From contig JBBRCE010000003.1 of the NCBI GenBank assembly GCA_038205115.1, positions 62,001 through 126,000 of the forward strand: a stretch of 64,000 bases of DNA, written 5' to 3'. A program made the position numbers and the translations under genes. The DNA comes from JBBRCE01 sp038205115 (GTDB taxonomy: Bacteria; Planctomycetota; Planctomycetia; Pirellulales; JBBRCE01). The number at the start of each line of letters is the position of its first letter. The stretch's first letter is position 1. Shown here piece by piece: positions 38,746 through 48,114 of the stretch. The notes beneath the pieces were generated by a model. That model searched no databases, was not told where the DNA came from, and was given only the letters and a program-made list of their open reading frames with translations.

Positions 38746-39059
38746 GTTGCTGTCGGAGCAGAATTGCGGCCGACGATCGCCTCGATCTGCTGCTGTCACT
38801 TAGCGAGCAAGTGATCGCCCGCCGCCGTTCGTCACTGGACATTCTGCTTGCAACCGCGACGATGGACAGCCAGCCCCGATTTCCGTTAAAACCGGAAAAA
38901 CCCGCAAGTTCGATCCATTTTCACACGATAACTCTTTTAGCTCGCCGGCAGGTCTCAAGCTGCAGACCCAGGCGACAAGCGAAACCTAAGCTGGCCGGCC
39001 ACGCGGTTGGTCAATTCCTAACGACGGGCCAGATCAAATTGCTTCGAGGAGTCTGTTGC
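38746..39059. other. 314-bp gap upstream of lipoprotein gene
   Basis: No gene-like frame. It contains the upstream region of the lipoprotein gene. No confident promoter call. Confidence 0.4.
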
Positions 39060-39629
39060 ATGTCGACCAAATTCAAGCTGGCTGTTTCGGCCTGCCTGGC
39101 GGTAATTTCCGCGGCACAAACCGGCTGCCTTTCGCAAGTCGGACCGAACTTGGGCCCGCTGGCCGTGCCGGTGCCGGTCAGCCCTTACTTCCAAAAGTAC
39201 GACGAAGATCGTTTTTGGAATCATCTGAAATACGATCGCACTCCGGTCTTGGCACCGCTGACCGCTGGCGGCCCGACCGAAGCGCTTGATCCGCCCAGCG
39301 ACGACGAAGTGATGCGGGTGCTTGAGAAAGCGCGCCCCGTCCAAGGTGGCACGCCGTTCTTGCAAGAAAAACAACGCAACAACGTGCGAATCGTCAAAGA
39401 CAAAATCGCCGACTATATCGATCCGCCCCGCGTTTATCCGCTGGTCGGACCGGCTCAAGTTCACCACGCTCACTACAAATGCACGGTGTACTTCACGGAA
39501 GTCACTCGCGTGGGCTGGCCGCTGCCGCACACCAACACCGACGAAGAATGCGTCGAAGTGGTGTACATCGATCACAACCACTTGCACCAAGTGGGCAACG
39601 TCGACGGCGGTCCGAGCAGCAACTACTAA
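39060..39629 (+). CDS. hypothetical lipoprotein
   Basis: 189 residues. Signal peptide MSTKFKLAVSACLAVISAAQTGC with a lipobox-like end (AQTGC), so it is probably lipidated at Cys 23 and held in a membrane. The mature part has YDEDRFWNHLKYDRTPVLAPL, SDDEVMRVLEKARP and a His/Tyr-rich beta region (HHAHYKCTVYFTEVTRVGWP; VVYIDHNHLHQVGN). No family recognised; the style is typical of planctomycete-specific secreted proteins. ATG 39060 has GAGGAG 8 bases upstream. A weak terminator follows. Confidence 0.75.
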   Translation: MSTKFKLAVSACLAVISAAQTGCLSQVGPNLGPLAVPVPVSPYFQKYDEDRFWNHLKYDRTPVLAPLTAGGPTEALDPPSDDEVMRVLEKARPVQGGTPFLQEKQRNNVRIVKDKIADYIDPPRVYPLVGPAQVHHAHYKCTVYFTEVTRVGWPLPHTNTDEECVEVVYIDHNHLHQVGNVDGGPSSNY

Positions 39630-39688
39630 CACACCCTGCCGGCCATCACGCCGGCAGATGTTTGCAACACAGACGAGAAGCCGCCCTT

Positions 39689-39732
39689 GCAGCCTCGGAT
39701 CCAAACGGATCCGGGGCTGCTGGCGTTTTAGG
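39689..39732 (+). terminator. probable terminator after the lipoprotein gene
   Basis: The 14-bp arms at 39689-39702 and 39707-39720 (GCAGCCTCGGATCC / GGATCCGGGGCTGC, one G:T pair plus one mismatch) enclose an AAAC loop. The tail TGGCGTTTTA is only moderately T-rich. Confidence 0.65.
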
Positions 39733-39884
39733 GGCATCAAGCTCTGCACTCGATCCTCCCATTCTTGGCCCGAGGGCCGAACTGCTAGCATCTCGCCTAA
39801 CTTGCCTTGACGCGCAGAACCATTTTTGCGACAAGAACAGCCCGATTTACTGCAAATCCGCTCGCCTTCCGAGGTCTCCTTGCC

Positions 39885-40490
39885 ATGCGCTACCGCATCG
39901 CTCTACCTGCCTTGCTCGTTCTGCCACTGACGTTATCCAGCCTTGGCTGCCAGTCGCCCTACTATGCCGATCGAGGCGCATTGTTCGGCGGTGCCACCGG
40001 TGCCGGCGTTGGCGCGCTTATCGGGAGCGCCACCGGGCATACCGGCGCGGGCGCGGCCATTGGCGCCGGCGTGGGTGCTTTGACTGGCGCTGCGGTCGGC
40101 AGCGGCTTGGACGATATCCAAGCTCGCAACCGTGCGGAAATTTACGCTCGCACGCATCAACAGGTTCGTCCCGGGGCCGTGAGTGTGCCGGACGTGGTGG
40201 GCATGCACCAGGCAGGCGTCAACGAAGAAATTCTGATTTCGCACATTCAAGCCAACGGCATGGTGGCGCCGCTGCAGGCCGGCGATCTGATCTATTTGCA
40301 GCAGCAAGGCATTCCGCCACGCGTGGTGCAGGCGATGCAAATGTCGCCCGGCCCGCGCGCGGTTGTGGTTCAATCGCCGCCACCACCGGTGATTGTCGAA
40401 GAACGTTACTACGATCCTTATGGGCCGCCCTGTTATCACTACCGACCCTACGGGCCGCGTGTGAGCTACGGCGTTTCCGTCTCGCGCTGA
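39885..40490 (+). CDS. glycine-zipper lipoprotein
   Basis: 201 residues. The signal peptide MRYRIALPALLVLPLTLSSLGC has a lipobox ending in Cys 22. A glycine-zipper membrane segment follows (GGATGAGVGALIGSATGH; GAGAAIGAGVGALTGAAVGS), of the kind found in outer-membrane lipoproteins. The C-terminal part has a repeated helix-turn (VVGMHQAGVNEEILISHIQA; LIYLQQQGIPPRVVQAMQ), like the DUF-type modules beside YMGG zippers, then a Tyr/Pro-rich end (YYDPYGPPCYHYRPYGPR). ATG 39885 has GAGG about 10 bases upstream. Function unknown; a cell-envelope role is inferred. Confidence 0.82.
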   Translation: MRYRIALPALLVLPLTLSSLGCQSPYYADRGALFGGATGAGVGALIGSATGHTGAGAAIGAGVGALTGAAVGSGLDDIQARNRAEIYARTHQQVRPGAVSVPDVVGMHQAGVNEEILISHIQANGMVAPLQAGDLIYLQQQGIPPRVVQAMQMSPGPRAVVVQSPPPPVIVEERYYDPYGPPCYHYRPYGPRVSYGVSVSR

Positions 40491-40544
40491 GCGAGTTATA
40501 ATGACAACTCGTTCTGCTCCCTAGCTTTTGCAGTTTGGTTGGCC

Positions 40545-41819
40545 ATGTCGGTTGTCGTCGAAAATGATCTGCTGCAGTACTGCACCGTCGTCGCTCAGCG
40601 AGCACGCGCGGCGACGGGCGAATTGGCTTGCGCCTCGGGCGCTCAAAAAATCGGTTGGTTGCGAGCCGCGGCCGGTTTGCTGCGAACACACACCGCCGAC
40701 ATTCTCGACGCCAACGCCCGCGACCTGGACGCGGCCCCAAGCTACGGCCTGACCGCTGCCGCCATCGACCGCTTGCGCCTCACGCCGCAGCGCATCGAGG
40801 CCATTGCCCACGCGCTCGAGGACGTTGCCGCCCTGCCCGACCCGGTGGGTGAAGTGATCGAGTCGTCGATCCGGCCCAACGGCTTGCAGGTACTTAAAAC
40901 TCGCGTCCCGCTGGGCGTAATTTTTTTCATTTACGAATCACGGCCAAACGTCACGGCCGACGCCGCGGCCATCTGCGTCAAAAGCGGAAACGCCGTGATT
41001 TTGCGTGGCGGCAAAGAAGCGGCCCATTCCAGCGCCGCGATTGTCGATCTGCTCAACCAAGCGGCGGCCGAAGTTGGTTTGCCGGATCACGCCGTGCAGT
41101 TGGTTTCGACCACCGACCGCCAGGCCGTGGGGCACTTTCTCAAAATGCATCAGTACATCGACGTCGCCATTCCGCGCGGCGGCGAGAGCCTGATTCGACG
41201 CGTGGTGGACGAAGCCACGATGCCGGTCATCAAACACTTCACCGGCAATTGCCACGTGTACGTCGATCAAACCGCCGACCTGGAAATGGCACAGCGCATC
41301 ATCATCAACGCCAAGTGCCAGCGGATGGGCGTTTGCAACGCGGCCGAATCGCTGCTGGTGCACGCTCACGTCGCCGACGAATTCTTGCCGCGGATTGGCG
41401 CCGCGCTGCTCAAAAACAAAATCGAAATTCGCGGCGACGAGCCAACCTGCCGCGCCGTTTCGGCCGCCAAACCCGCCAGCGATGATGACTACGCCACCGA
41501 ATTTCTCGGACCGATCATCTCTGTGAAAGTTGTGGACTCAGTGGATGATGCCATCGAACACATCAATCGTTATGGCTCGCATCATACCGACGCCATCATC
41601 ACGGCCGATCTGGCTGCCGCGCGCCGCTTTACCGCGCGAGTGGATAGCGCCGGCGTAATGGTCAACGCCAGCACTCGCTTCAACGATGGCGGCGAACTCG
41701 GCCTAGGCGCGGAGATTGGCATCAGTACCGACAAATTTCACGCTCGTGGCCCGTGCGGCTTGAAGGAACTCACCAGTTACAAATATGTGGTCTGGGGTGA
41801 CGGACAAATTCGCGGTTAG
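40545..41819 (+). CDS. proA: gamma-glutamyl phosphate reductase ProA
   Basis: NADPH-dependent reduction of glutamyl-5-phosphate to the semialdehyde in proline synthesis. 424 residues, the usual length. It shows DLDAAPSYGLTAAAIDRL, RVPLGVIFFIYESRPNV, SGNAVILRGGKEA, IPRGGESLIR, HFTGNCHVYVD, the catalytic Cys in AKCQRMGVCNAAESLLVH, and ASTRFNDGGELGLGAEIGIST. ATG 40545 is used; a TTG two codons earlier is in frame. proB is not in the window. It is followed 58 bp later by fliM on the same strand, which is probably incidental. Confidence 0.97.
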   Translation: MSVVVENDLLQYCTVVAQRARAATGELACASGAQKIGWLRAAAGLLRTHTADILDANARDLDAAPSYGLTAAAIDRLRLTPQRIEAIAHALEDVAALPDPVGEVIESSIRPNGLQVLKTRVPLGVIFFIYESRPNVTADAAAICVKSGNAVILRGGKEAAHSSAAIVDLLNQAAAEVGLPDHAVQLVSTTDRQAVGHFLKMHQYIDVAIPRGGESLIRRVVDEATMPVIKHFTGNCHVYVDQTADLEMAQRIIINAKCQRMGVCNAAESLLVHAHVADEFLPRIGAALLKNKIEIRGDEPTCRAVSAAKPASDDDYATEFLGPIISVKVVDSVDDAIEHINRYGSHHTDAIITADLAAARRFTARVDSAGVMVNASTRFNDGGELGLGAEIGISTDKFHARGPCGLKELTSYKYVVWGDGQIRG

Positions 41820-41877
41820 CAAGCGAATTCGTTGACGGTGGCAATTCTGGTTACAAACATTCGCGGAGGGAATCGCG

Positions 41878-42903
41878 GTGGGCGACGTTCTTAGTCAAGC
41901 CGAAGTCGAGAGTCTGCTGAGCACGATGGATCCCGTCGCGGCCGCGCCTCCCAAGCCCGTCGAGGCGCCGGCTCAACGCGCGCCCGAACCCGCGCTGCAT
42001 CATCGCCCGCGCGAAAAAATCACAGCGTACGATTTCAAGCGTCCCGAGCGCGTCGGCAAAGAGCAAATGCGGGCGTTGCAAACGCTGCACGAAGGCTTTG
42101 GCCGCAACTTTGGCGTTTCGATGTCAGGGCTGGTTCGTAGCATCGTCGAAGTCAAACTCACCAGCGTCGATCAACTCACCTACAGCGAATTCGTCTTCAG
42201 CTTGGAGAATCCCACCTGCTTCAATCTGTTGCGGGCGGAGCCGTTGGAAGGCAATCTGATTCTTGACATCAATCCGTCGATCTTGTATCCGATCATCGAT
42301 CGGCTACTTGGCGGCGGCAAAGATTCCGCGCCCATCGCGCGACGTCCGCTGACCGAAATCGAATTGCGGCTGGTCTCGCGAATTACGCAGTTGTTTTTAG
42401 ACGAACTGAAACACGCCTGGAACAACGTGCTGGACCTCAAACTTTCGGTCGAGCGCGTCGAGAGCAACCCGCAATTGGTGCAAATTGTGCCGCCCAACGA
42501 AGTGGTGATTCTGGTCAGCTTTGAACTGACGCTGGGCGAAGTCCGCGGCATGATGAATCTCTGCATCCCGTTTAACTCAATCGAGCGGATCGGCAACAAA
42601 CTTTCGGCCAACAGTTGGCAAGCTTACGGCCGTCGGGCGTCCACGCCCGAAAGCATTCAGCAAATCGGCAAGAACCTTCGCGGCGCCCTGGTCGAAGTCG
42701 TGGCCCAACTGGCCGATACCACCATCAGCACCGGCGATCTGCTCGGCCTGCGCGTGGGCGATGTGATTACCACCGAGAAAGACGTCCGCTCGCCGCTTAC
42801 CATCTCCGTGCAAGGCGTACAGAAATTCCGCGCCCGCCCTGGTGCGTTCAAAGGCCGCAAGGCCATTCAAATCGAACAAACCATCACCACCGACAAACGC
42901 TAA
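41878..42903 (+). CDS. fliM: flagellar motor switch protein FliM
   Basis: Part of the C-ring that receives CheY-P and sets rotation direction. 341 residues. The N-terminal CheY-binding motif DVLSQAEVESLLS is followed by a linker, a CheC-like middle domain (LHEGFGRNFGVSMSGLVRS; LTYSEFVFSLENPTCFNLL; DINPSILYPIIDRLLGGG; VSRITQLFLDELKHAW) and a C-terminal SpoA/FliN-like domain (EVVAQLADTTISTGDLLGLRVGD). The start is GTG 41878 with GGAGGG 8 bases upstream. The other C-ring genes are not next to it; flhA/F/G and fliA lie 1.6 kb further. Confidence 0.97.
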   Translation: MGDVLSQAEVESLLSTMDPVAAAPPKPVEAPAQRAPEPALHHRPREKITAYDFKRPERVGKEQMRALQTLHEGFGRNFGVSMSGLVRSIVEVKLTSVDQLTYSEFVFSLENPTCFNLLRAEPLEGNLILDINPSILYPIIDRLLGGGKDSAPIARRPLTEIELRLVSRITQLFLDELKHAWNNVLDLKLSVERVESNPQLVQIVPPNEVVILVSFELTLGEVRGMMNLCIPFNSIERIGNKLSANSWQAYGRRASTPESIQQIGKNLRGALVEVVAQLADTTISTGDLLGLRVGDVITTEKDVRSPLTISVQGVQKFRARPGAFKGRKAIQIEQTITTDKR

Positions 42904-43192
42904 AACGCGTTAGGTGCTCGGGCATTTCCGACCCGCACGGTGAACGGCGATCGCGCGCGGGACGTTGTTCGGCGGCAGTGCCGAAAAAAAAATCGCAGTC
43001 GCGACGCTTCACGCCGTGTTTTCTGCTGCGACAGCAATGATGCGGCGCGATTAGCCCATATGGGCGAAGAGCGGCCCGTTCACAACCAACGAATTGCGGC
43101 CGCGCGGTCGCTACTTCGATTCGGTGGCCGGTTATGTCACAATGGGCAGCGTGGTCTGACGTCACGCAATTCGATGGAGTGCAGTTCTCAGG

Positions 43193-43822
43193 ATGATTAC
43201 AAAAATTACCGGCAAACTCGTGCGGTTGGGTGAAGGTTGGTTGACGCTGGCCATCGGTGCGATGGAATACGAAGTGCTCATCCCGGAATTTGCGCGGCGG
43301 CAGTTGCAGGCGCAGCTCAATCACGAGATCAGTTTGCACACCATCGATTATCTGGAAGGCAACCCGGCGCACGGCCGATTGACGCCGCGGTTGGTGGGCT
43401 TTTTGAGCGAAGTCGAGCAAGAGTTCTTCGAGCTGTTTTGCTCGGTCGACGGCGTAGGCGTCAAAAAGGCGCTGCGGGCAATGGTTCGGCCGGTGCGCGA
43501 AGTGGCCACCGCCATCGAAGAGCAAGACGCCAAGTCGCTGGCGGCGCTGCCCGGCATCGGACCCGCGATGTCGGAGCGAATCATTGCCAAGTTGCGGCGT
43601 AAAATGCCAAAGTTTGCCTTGATGGTCGCGCGCGACATGCCATTCGAATCGCGAGAGGAACAGGATGTGGTCAGCGAAACATTCGAAGTGCTACGAACGC
43701 TGGGACATAGCGAAAGCGACGCTCGCCGACTGGTGGACGCGGCGACCGCCGGCAAAAAGAAATACAAAGACGTGCAAGATCTGTTGCAGGCCGTCTATCA
43801 GCAGCGGCACGACGCCGAGTGA
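43193..43822 (+). CDS. ruvA: Holliday junction branch migration protein RuvA
   Basis: Tetrameric junction-binding partner of the RuvB helicase. 209 residues. It has domain I with ITKITGKLVRLGEGWLTLAI and VEYEVLIP-like strands (AMEYEVLIPEFARR). Two helix-hairpin-helix motifs are seen (CSVDGVGVKKALRAM and ALPGIGPAMSERIIAKLRR). The C-terminal RuvB-contacting domain reads FEVLRTLGHSESDARRLVDAA. The N-terminal OB part departs from the usual sequence, as is common in planctomycetes. ATG 43193 has a short AGG upstream. ruvB and ruvC are not adjacent. Confidence 0.93.
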   Translation: MITKITGKLVRLGEGWLTLAIGAMEYEVLIPEFARRQLQAQLNHEISLHTIDYLEGNPAHGRLTPRLVGFLSEVEQEFFELFCSVDGVGVKKALRAMVRPVREVATAIEEQDAKSLAALPGIGPAMSERIIAKLRRKMPKFALMVARDMPFESREEQDVVSETFEVLRTLGHSESDARRLVDAATAGKKKYKDVQDLLQAVYQQRHDAE

Positions 43823-43950
43823 TCGGCCGAGAGCAGTGTGCAACGCGGCAGGGACGCTTCAAGACGGCGGCCGGTTGTTCGCAAAACGACAGCCGGTATA
43901 CTGCTGGGACGGATGCTTGCAGCGACGGACGAACCGAGGCGGAGGTTGAT

Positions 43951-44178
43951 TTGGATACGATCAAAGCCAGCGCGCTCTACCGCGATCTTTCCGCAGGGCG
44001 TAAAAACGTCGAAGTTTGGGAAGACAACTTCACCGACGGCCAATGGGCCTATTATTCGATCGTGGCCTTTGGCCGTGGCGAAATCGACATCCTGGCGAAC
44101 GTGCGCGTTCAAGACGGCGCCCTACAGCAACGCACCTCGCGCCCTGAGGCGGAAGAAACCTGGGCCGACGTGGCTTGA
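43951..44178 (+). CDS. small hypothetical protein, TTG start
   Basis: 75 residues, acidic and soluble: DTIKASALYRDLSAGRKNVE, then WEDNFTDGQWAYYSIVAFGR and IDILANVRVQDGALQQRTSR. The frame stays open upstream, but a TTG at 43951 has GGAGG 5 bases upstream, so this start is preferred over the longer 119-residue version, whose first 44 residues look like non-coding sequence. No family recognised. It lies 128 bp after ruvA. Confidence 0.55.
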   Translation: MDTIKASALYRDLSAGRKNVEVWEDNFTDGQWAYYSIVAFGRGEIDILANVRVQDGALQQRTSRPEAEETWADVA

Positions 44179-44512
44179 ACCTGCGCGAATGTAATCGTTT
44201 CCGTCATTTGTCTGTTTGATTCAATCGGCATCGCCGCCGCTGGCGTTCCGCTCCGCTGAACGTGCTGGCACTCAGGGCGAGACGAACGTCGAATTGAACG
44301 AGTAACAGTGGCTTGTGCCACGGCCTCGCTAGCGACTCTCACGCTGCCGGCATTTCCAATCGCGCGATTGCCCGTTCGTACGTTGTTTACGAAATTCGCG
44401 GCTTAAGCTCAAGTGATCGCCCTGGACACCAACCGGCGATTCCAGTATTTTCCGCCGCTCGACCGATAGCGATTCGGTTCCACGTCAATCAGCACTCTCA
44501 CGGAGCATATCG
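44179..44512. other. 334-bp gap upstream of flhA
   Basis: No gene-like frame. Expected to carry the promoter of the flhA-flhF-flhG group. I see no confident sigma-28 (TAAA...GCCGATAA) or sigma-54 site. Confidence 0.4.
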
Positions 44513-46606
44513 ATGGCAGCAGGCACAGCGCCTGGCGCTTCGACGGCAACTCCGTTGAGCCGCTGGAAAGACTTGATCTTGCCGGTTGGCATCATCGGCA
44601 GCGTGCTGGTGATCTTGATACCGATCCCGGCTGCGCTGCTGGATGTCATGCTGGCGACCAACGTCAGCGTGGCGGTGATCATTCTGCTGACCACCATTTA
44701 TGTCCGCACGCCGCTGGAATTTAGCATCTTCCCGTCGCTGCTGTTGGCAACCACATTAGCGCGGTTGGTGTTGAACGTTGCCACCACGCGGTTGATTCTC
44801 ACCAAGGCGGCCAGCCAAGGTTTGTCGGCTGCGGGCGACGTGGTGAAAACGTTCGGCGAGTTTGTGGCCGGCGGCGATTTGGTTGTCGGCATCATCATCT
44901 TTGTCATCATCGTTCTGATTCAGTTCATTGTCATCACCAAGGGCGCTACGCGCATCAGCGAAGTTGCCGCCCGTTTCGCCTTGGATGGTATGCCGGGCAA
45001 GCAGATGGCCATCGACGCCGATTTGAATGCCGGCATCATTGATGAGCACGAAGCCCAACGACGCCGATTCGAAGTGGCGCAGCAGGCCGACTTTTTTGGA
45101 GCGATGGACGGTGCTAGTAAGTTTGTCCGGGGCGATGCGATTGCGGCCATTTTGATCACGCTAATCAACATCGTCGGCGGTTTGGTGATTGGCATGGCTG
45201 AAGGCGGCTTGAGCATTACCCAAGCGCTCAACGTGTTCACCAAGTTGACCATCGGCGACGGTCTGGTCAGCCAGGTACCGGCCTTCCTCATTTCGTTGGC
45301 CGCGGGCTTGCTCGTTACGCGCAGCAGTCACGACAGCAACTTGCCGGGCGAGTTCGTCGGCCAGTTATTTTCGCGCCCGCAAGCTTTGGCCGTGACGGGC
45401 GCATTCCTGGGCGTGTTGATTTTCACCAACTTGCCGGCCACACCACTACTGGTGATTGGCGGCGGTTGCGTGGGCATGTCCGTGATGCTGACGCGTCGCA
45501 AAACGGCCGAAGCGGCGTCCGCCGTGGTCGAAAAAGCCAAGACCGAGGCCAAAAAGCCAACCGAAGAGCGAATCGAAGATTACCTTTCGACCGATCCCAT
45601 GGAAATCGAGTTGGGCGTGGGCCTGATTCGGCTGGCCGATCCCAAGCGCGGCGGCGACCTGCTCGAACGCGTGCAGCGCGTCCGCCAAAACGTGGCGGGC
45701 GACATGGGCATCATCATGCCCAAGGTGCGCATTCGCGACAACATGCGACTGGAACCCAATCAATATCGCATCAAGATCGCTGACGTGGCGGTGGCCGACG
45801 CGTCCGTCAAAGCCGACGGTCTGCTGGCCATGGATTCCGGACAAACCACCGGACGCGTGCGCGGAATTGAAACCCGCGAGCCGGCGTTCAATACGCCTGC
45901 CATCTGGATCGATTTGGCGCACCGCGATCAGGCCGAACTGTTCGGTTACACGGTCATCGAACCAGGTAGCGTGCTGGCCACGCACTTGACGGAAATCGTC
46001 CGCAAACATGCCGACGAAATTCTGACCCGCGACGCCAGCAAGCATTTGATCGACGAACTGAAGAAGACGCAGCCGGCCGTGGTCGAAGAACTGATTCCGG
46101 GGCAAATGAAACTGCCCGAAGTACAACGCGTGCTGCAACTACTTCTTCGCGAGCAAATTCCGATTCGACAACTGGGACCGATTTTGGAAACGCTGGGCGA
46201 TTACGCGCCACGCACCAAGGATCCCATTCTGCTCGCCGAATATGTGCGGCATCGTTTGGCCCGTACCATTTGCTCGCGATATCGCGATCGGCAAAATCGC
46301 CTGCACGTCGTTACGCTCGATCCGGCCATGGAAGATCGCATTCGCGCAGGCATCGAACATAGCGAGCGCGGCTTGTTCATCCGTATGTCTCCACAAGCCG
46401 TGGAAGCCACTTGCCGCTCGATTTCCGCCGGCATCGAAAAGCTGGCACTGCAAAATCATTCGCCGGTGGTGCTGGTGAGCCCGCAGATTCGTGCGGGGCT
46501 CAAGCAGCTCACGTCGACCAATCTGCCGCGGCTGGTGGTGTTGAGTTACAACGAAATCACGCGCGATACGCAGATCGAATCGCTAGCCATGATCGAGGAT
46601 AAATAG
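44513..46606 (+). CDS. flhA: flagellar export protein FlhA
   Basis: Inner-membrane core of the flagellar type III export gate. 697 residues. The N-terminal half has about eight membrane segments (GIIGSVLVILIPIPAALLDV; NVSVAVIILLTTIYVRTPLE; FSIFPSLLLATTLARLVLNV). It contains the FHIPEP-family cytoplasmic loop FVITKGATRISEVAARFALDG-like sequence (VITKGATRISEVAARFAL, DGMPGKQMAIDADLNAGII, RRRFEVAQQADFFGAMDGAS). The C-terminal cytoplasmic domain follows from about residue 345 (LGVGLIRLADPKRGGDLLER; LLREQIPIRQLGPILETLGD; YVRHRLARTICSRY). ATG 44513 has GGAG 8 bases upstream. Start of the flhA-flhF-flhG-fliA run. Confidence 0.98.
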   Translation: MAAGTAPGASTATPLSRWKDLILPVGIIGSVLVILIPIPAALLDVMLATNVSVAVIILLTTIYVRTPLEFSIFPSLLLATTLARLVLNVATTRLILTKAASQGLSAAGDVVKTFGEFVAGGDLVVGIIIFVIIVLIQFIVITKGATRISEVAARFALDGMPGKQMAIDADLNAGIIDEHEAQRRRFEVAQQADFFGAMDGASKFVRGDAIAAILITLINIVGGLVIGMAEGGLSITQALNVFTKLTIGDGLVSQVPAFLISLAAGLLVTRSSHDSNLPGEFVGQLFSRPQALAVTGAFLGVLIFTNLPATPLLVIGGGCVGMSVMLTRRKTAEAASAVVEKAKTEAKKPTEERIEDYLSTDPMEIELGVGLIRLADPKRGGDLLERVQRVRQNVAGDMGIIMPKVRIRDNMRLEPNQYRIKIADVAVADASVKADGLLAMDSGQTTGRVRGIETREPAFNTPAIWIDLAHRDQAELFGYTVIEPGSVLATHLTEIVRKHADEILTRDASKHLIDELKKTQPAVVEELIPGQMKLPEVQRVLQLLLREQIPIRQLGPILETLGDYAPRTKDPILLAEYVRHRLARTICSRYRDRQNRLHVVTLDPAMEDRIRAGIEHSERGLFIRMSPQAVEATCRSISAGIEKLALQNHSPVVLVSPQIRAGLKQLTSTNLPRLVVLSYNEITRDTQIESLAMIEDK

Positions 46607-46779
46607 CCATGTCAATCGCTCCCTGCTTAACCGCGATCGGCGGCCGCTGGCTTTGTCAGAGTGCCGGTTCGGTTTTCTGGCGTGACGTGCAAATGGCGAA
46701 TATTAAAAAGTCAGACGGAAAACGTTAGTTGCCGCGGTTCGCACAGTTTGTCGATCGTCATCACAGTGGTTGAATTACC

Positions 46780-47994
46780 ATGAACGTTAAAACCTATCGC
46801 GCCAAATCGATGCAAGAGGCCTTGGCCATGATCCGGCAGGATCTGGGGCCAGAAGCTGCGGTGCTGCATACCCGACGCGTACGCGCCGGCGGGCTACTGC
46901 GATGGCTGCCCGGCATGCAGCGAATTGAAGTTGCCGCCTCGTGCGACGTGGACGTGCCCAGTCGGATGCCACTGCGAACGCCGCACATTGCCAAGCCGAC
47001 CGCGCAACTCGCGCCGCGGCCAGCGGCACAATCAACGCGTGTGGCACACGCCTACTCGCCGATGCCATCGGCCACTCACCCGCCACGCATTGAGGATCCC
47101 GACAACCAGCAGCGCTTTCGTAGCGAACTAAAAACGCAATTGGCCGACCTACATCAGATGGTCGAAGAGTTGCAGCGTCGCGGTCAAAACAGCCCACGGC
47201 AGGATTTGTCGGACTCGCTGTTTCAACTGTTCACCGATCTGATCGAAGCCGACATCAGCGAAAATTTGGCGCGCGAACTTGTCGAGCAAGTTCGCGCAGA
47301 CGCGCCGGCCAGCGAACTCCGCGACCACAGCCTGCTCAAAGCGAGATTGGCACGTTTGGTGGAGGCCGATATTCACGTCTCCGGCCCGATTCGCACGCTA
47401 CCCGGACGGCAACGATTGATCGCACTCGTCGGTCCGACCGGCGTGGGCAAAACGACGACCATCGCCAAGCTGGCCGCGAACTTCCGGCTCAAAGAAAAGC
47501 GCAAAGTCGGTTTAATCACGGTCGATACCTATCGAATCGCGGCGGTCGAACAGCTTCGCACATACGCCGACATCATCGATCTGCCGATGGAAGTGGTATC
47601 CACGCCTAAGGAAATGCGCGCGGCGGTCGAGCGGCTGCGTGATCTGGACCTGGTGCTGATGGATACCGCCGGACGCAGCCCGCGCGATGAGGTGAAAATT
47701 CAAGAACTTAAATCGATGTTGGCCGAAGCCAACGCCGACGAAGTCCATTTGGTGTTGAGCAGCGTGGGCAGCGTGCCGGCCTTGGCCCGGACTGCCGAAA
47801 AATTCGCGGAGGTCGGTGTGACGTCGCTGCTGATGACCAAGCTCGACGAAGCCACGGGCCTGGGCAACTTGCTGCCGCTACTGCGCGCCAGCAAACTGCC
47901 GCTCAGTTACCTGACCGATGGGCAAAACGTGCCTGACGACATTCGCCCGGCCGACGCGCGGCGGCTGGCCCGCTCGATGTTGAATCTGAATTGA
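46780..47994 (+). CDS. flhF: flagellar SRP-like GTPase FlhF
   Basis: Sets flagellar number and polar placement with FlhG. 404 residues. The short N-terminal B domain (MNVKTYRAKSMQEALAMIRQ; LGPEAAVLHTRRV) is followed by a Pro-rich linker, the N domain, and the SRP-type G domain. The G domain shows GPTGVGKTTTIAKLAA (~218-232), DTYRIAAVEQLRTYADI, VLMDTAGRSPRDE, MTKLDEATGLGN, and LSYLTDGQNVPDDI at the end. 173 bp follow flhA; no strong SD before the ATG. Confidence 0.96.
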   Translation: MNVKTYRAKSMQEALAMIRQDLGPEAAVLHTRRVRAGGLLRWLPGMQRIEVAASCDVDVPSRMPLRTPHIAKPTAQLAPRPAAQSTRVAHAYSPMPSATHPPRIEDPDNQQRFRSELKTQLADLHQMVEELQRRGQNSPRQDLSDSLFQLFTDLIEADISENLARELVEQVRADAPASELRDHSLLKARLARLVEADIHVSGPIRTLPGRQRLIALVGPTGVGKTTTIAKLAANFRLKEKRKVGLITVDTYRIAAVEQLRTYADIIDLPMEVVSTPKEMRAAVERLRDLDLVLMDTAGRSPRDEVKIQELKSMLAEANADEVHLVLSSVGSVPALARTAEKFAEVGVTSLLMTKLDEATGLGNLLPLLRASKLPLSYLTDGQNVPDDIRPADARRLARSMLNLN

Positions 47995-48114
47995 TTCTGG
48001 CAAGCGGCGCCCTGCGGCGCTGCTGACCGTTCGGACGACAAACACTTTTCTCGCACGTTCATTTCAGTTCGATTTCCTTTTTTCCTCGTAGTATCGCGCC
48101 CCGCGTTTCCGATC

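Noticed and set aside
42960..43000. Hairpin TTCGGC-GGCAGT-GCCGAA beside an A-run, considered as terminator after fliM
   Set aside because: On the plus strand the run is A, and on the minus strand the T-run precedes the stem, so neither orientation gives a stem followed by T.
46609..46728. 39-codon frame right after flhA
   Set aside because: The GAGG before it is 10 bases away and overlaps the flhA end; the product has no recognisable feature.
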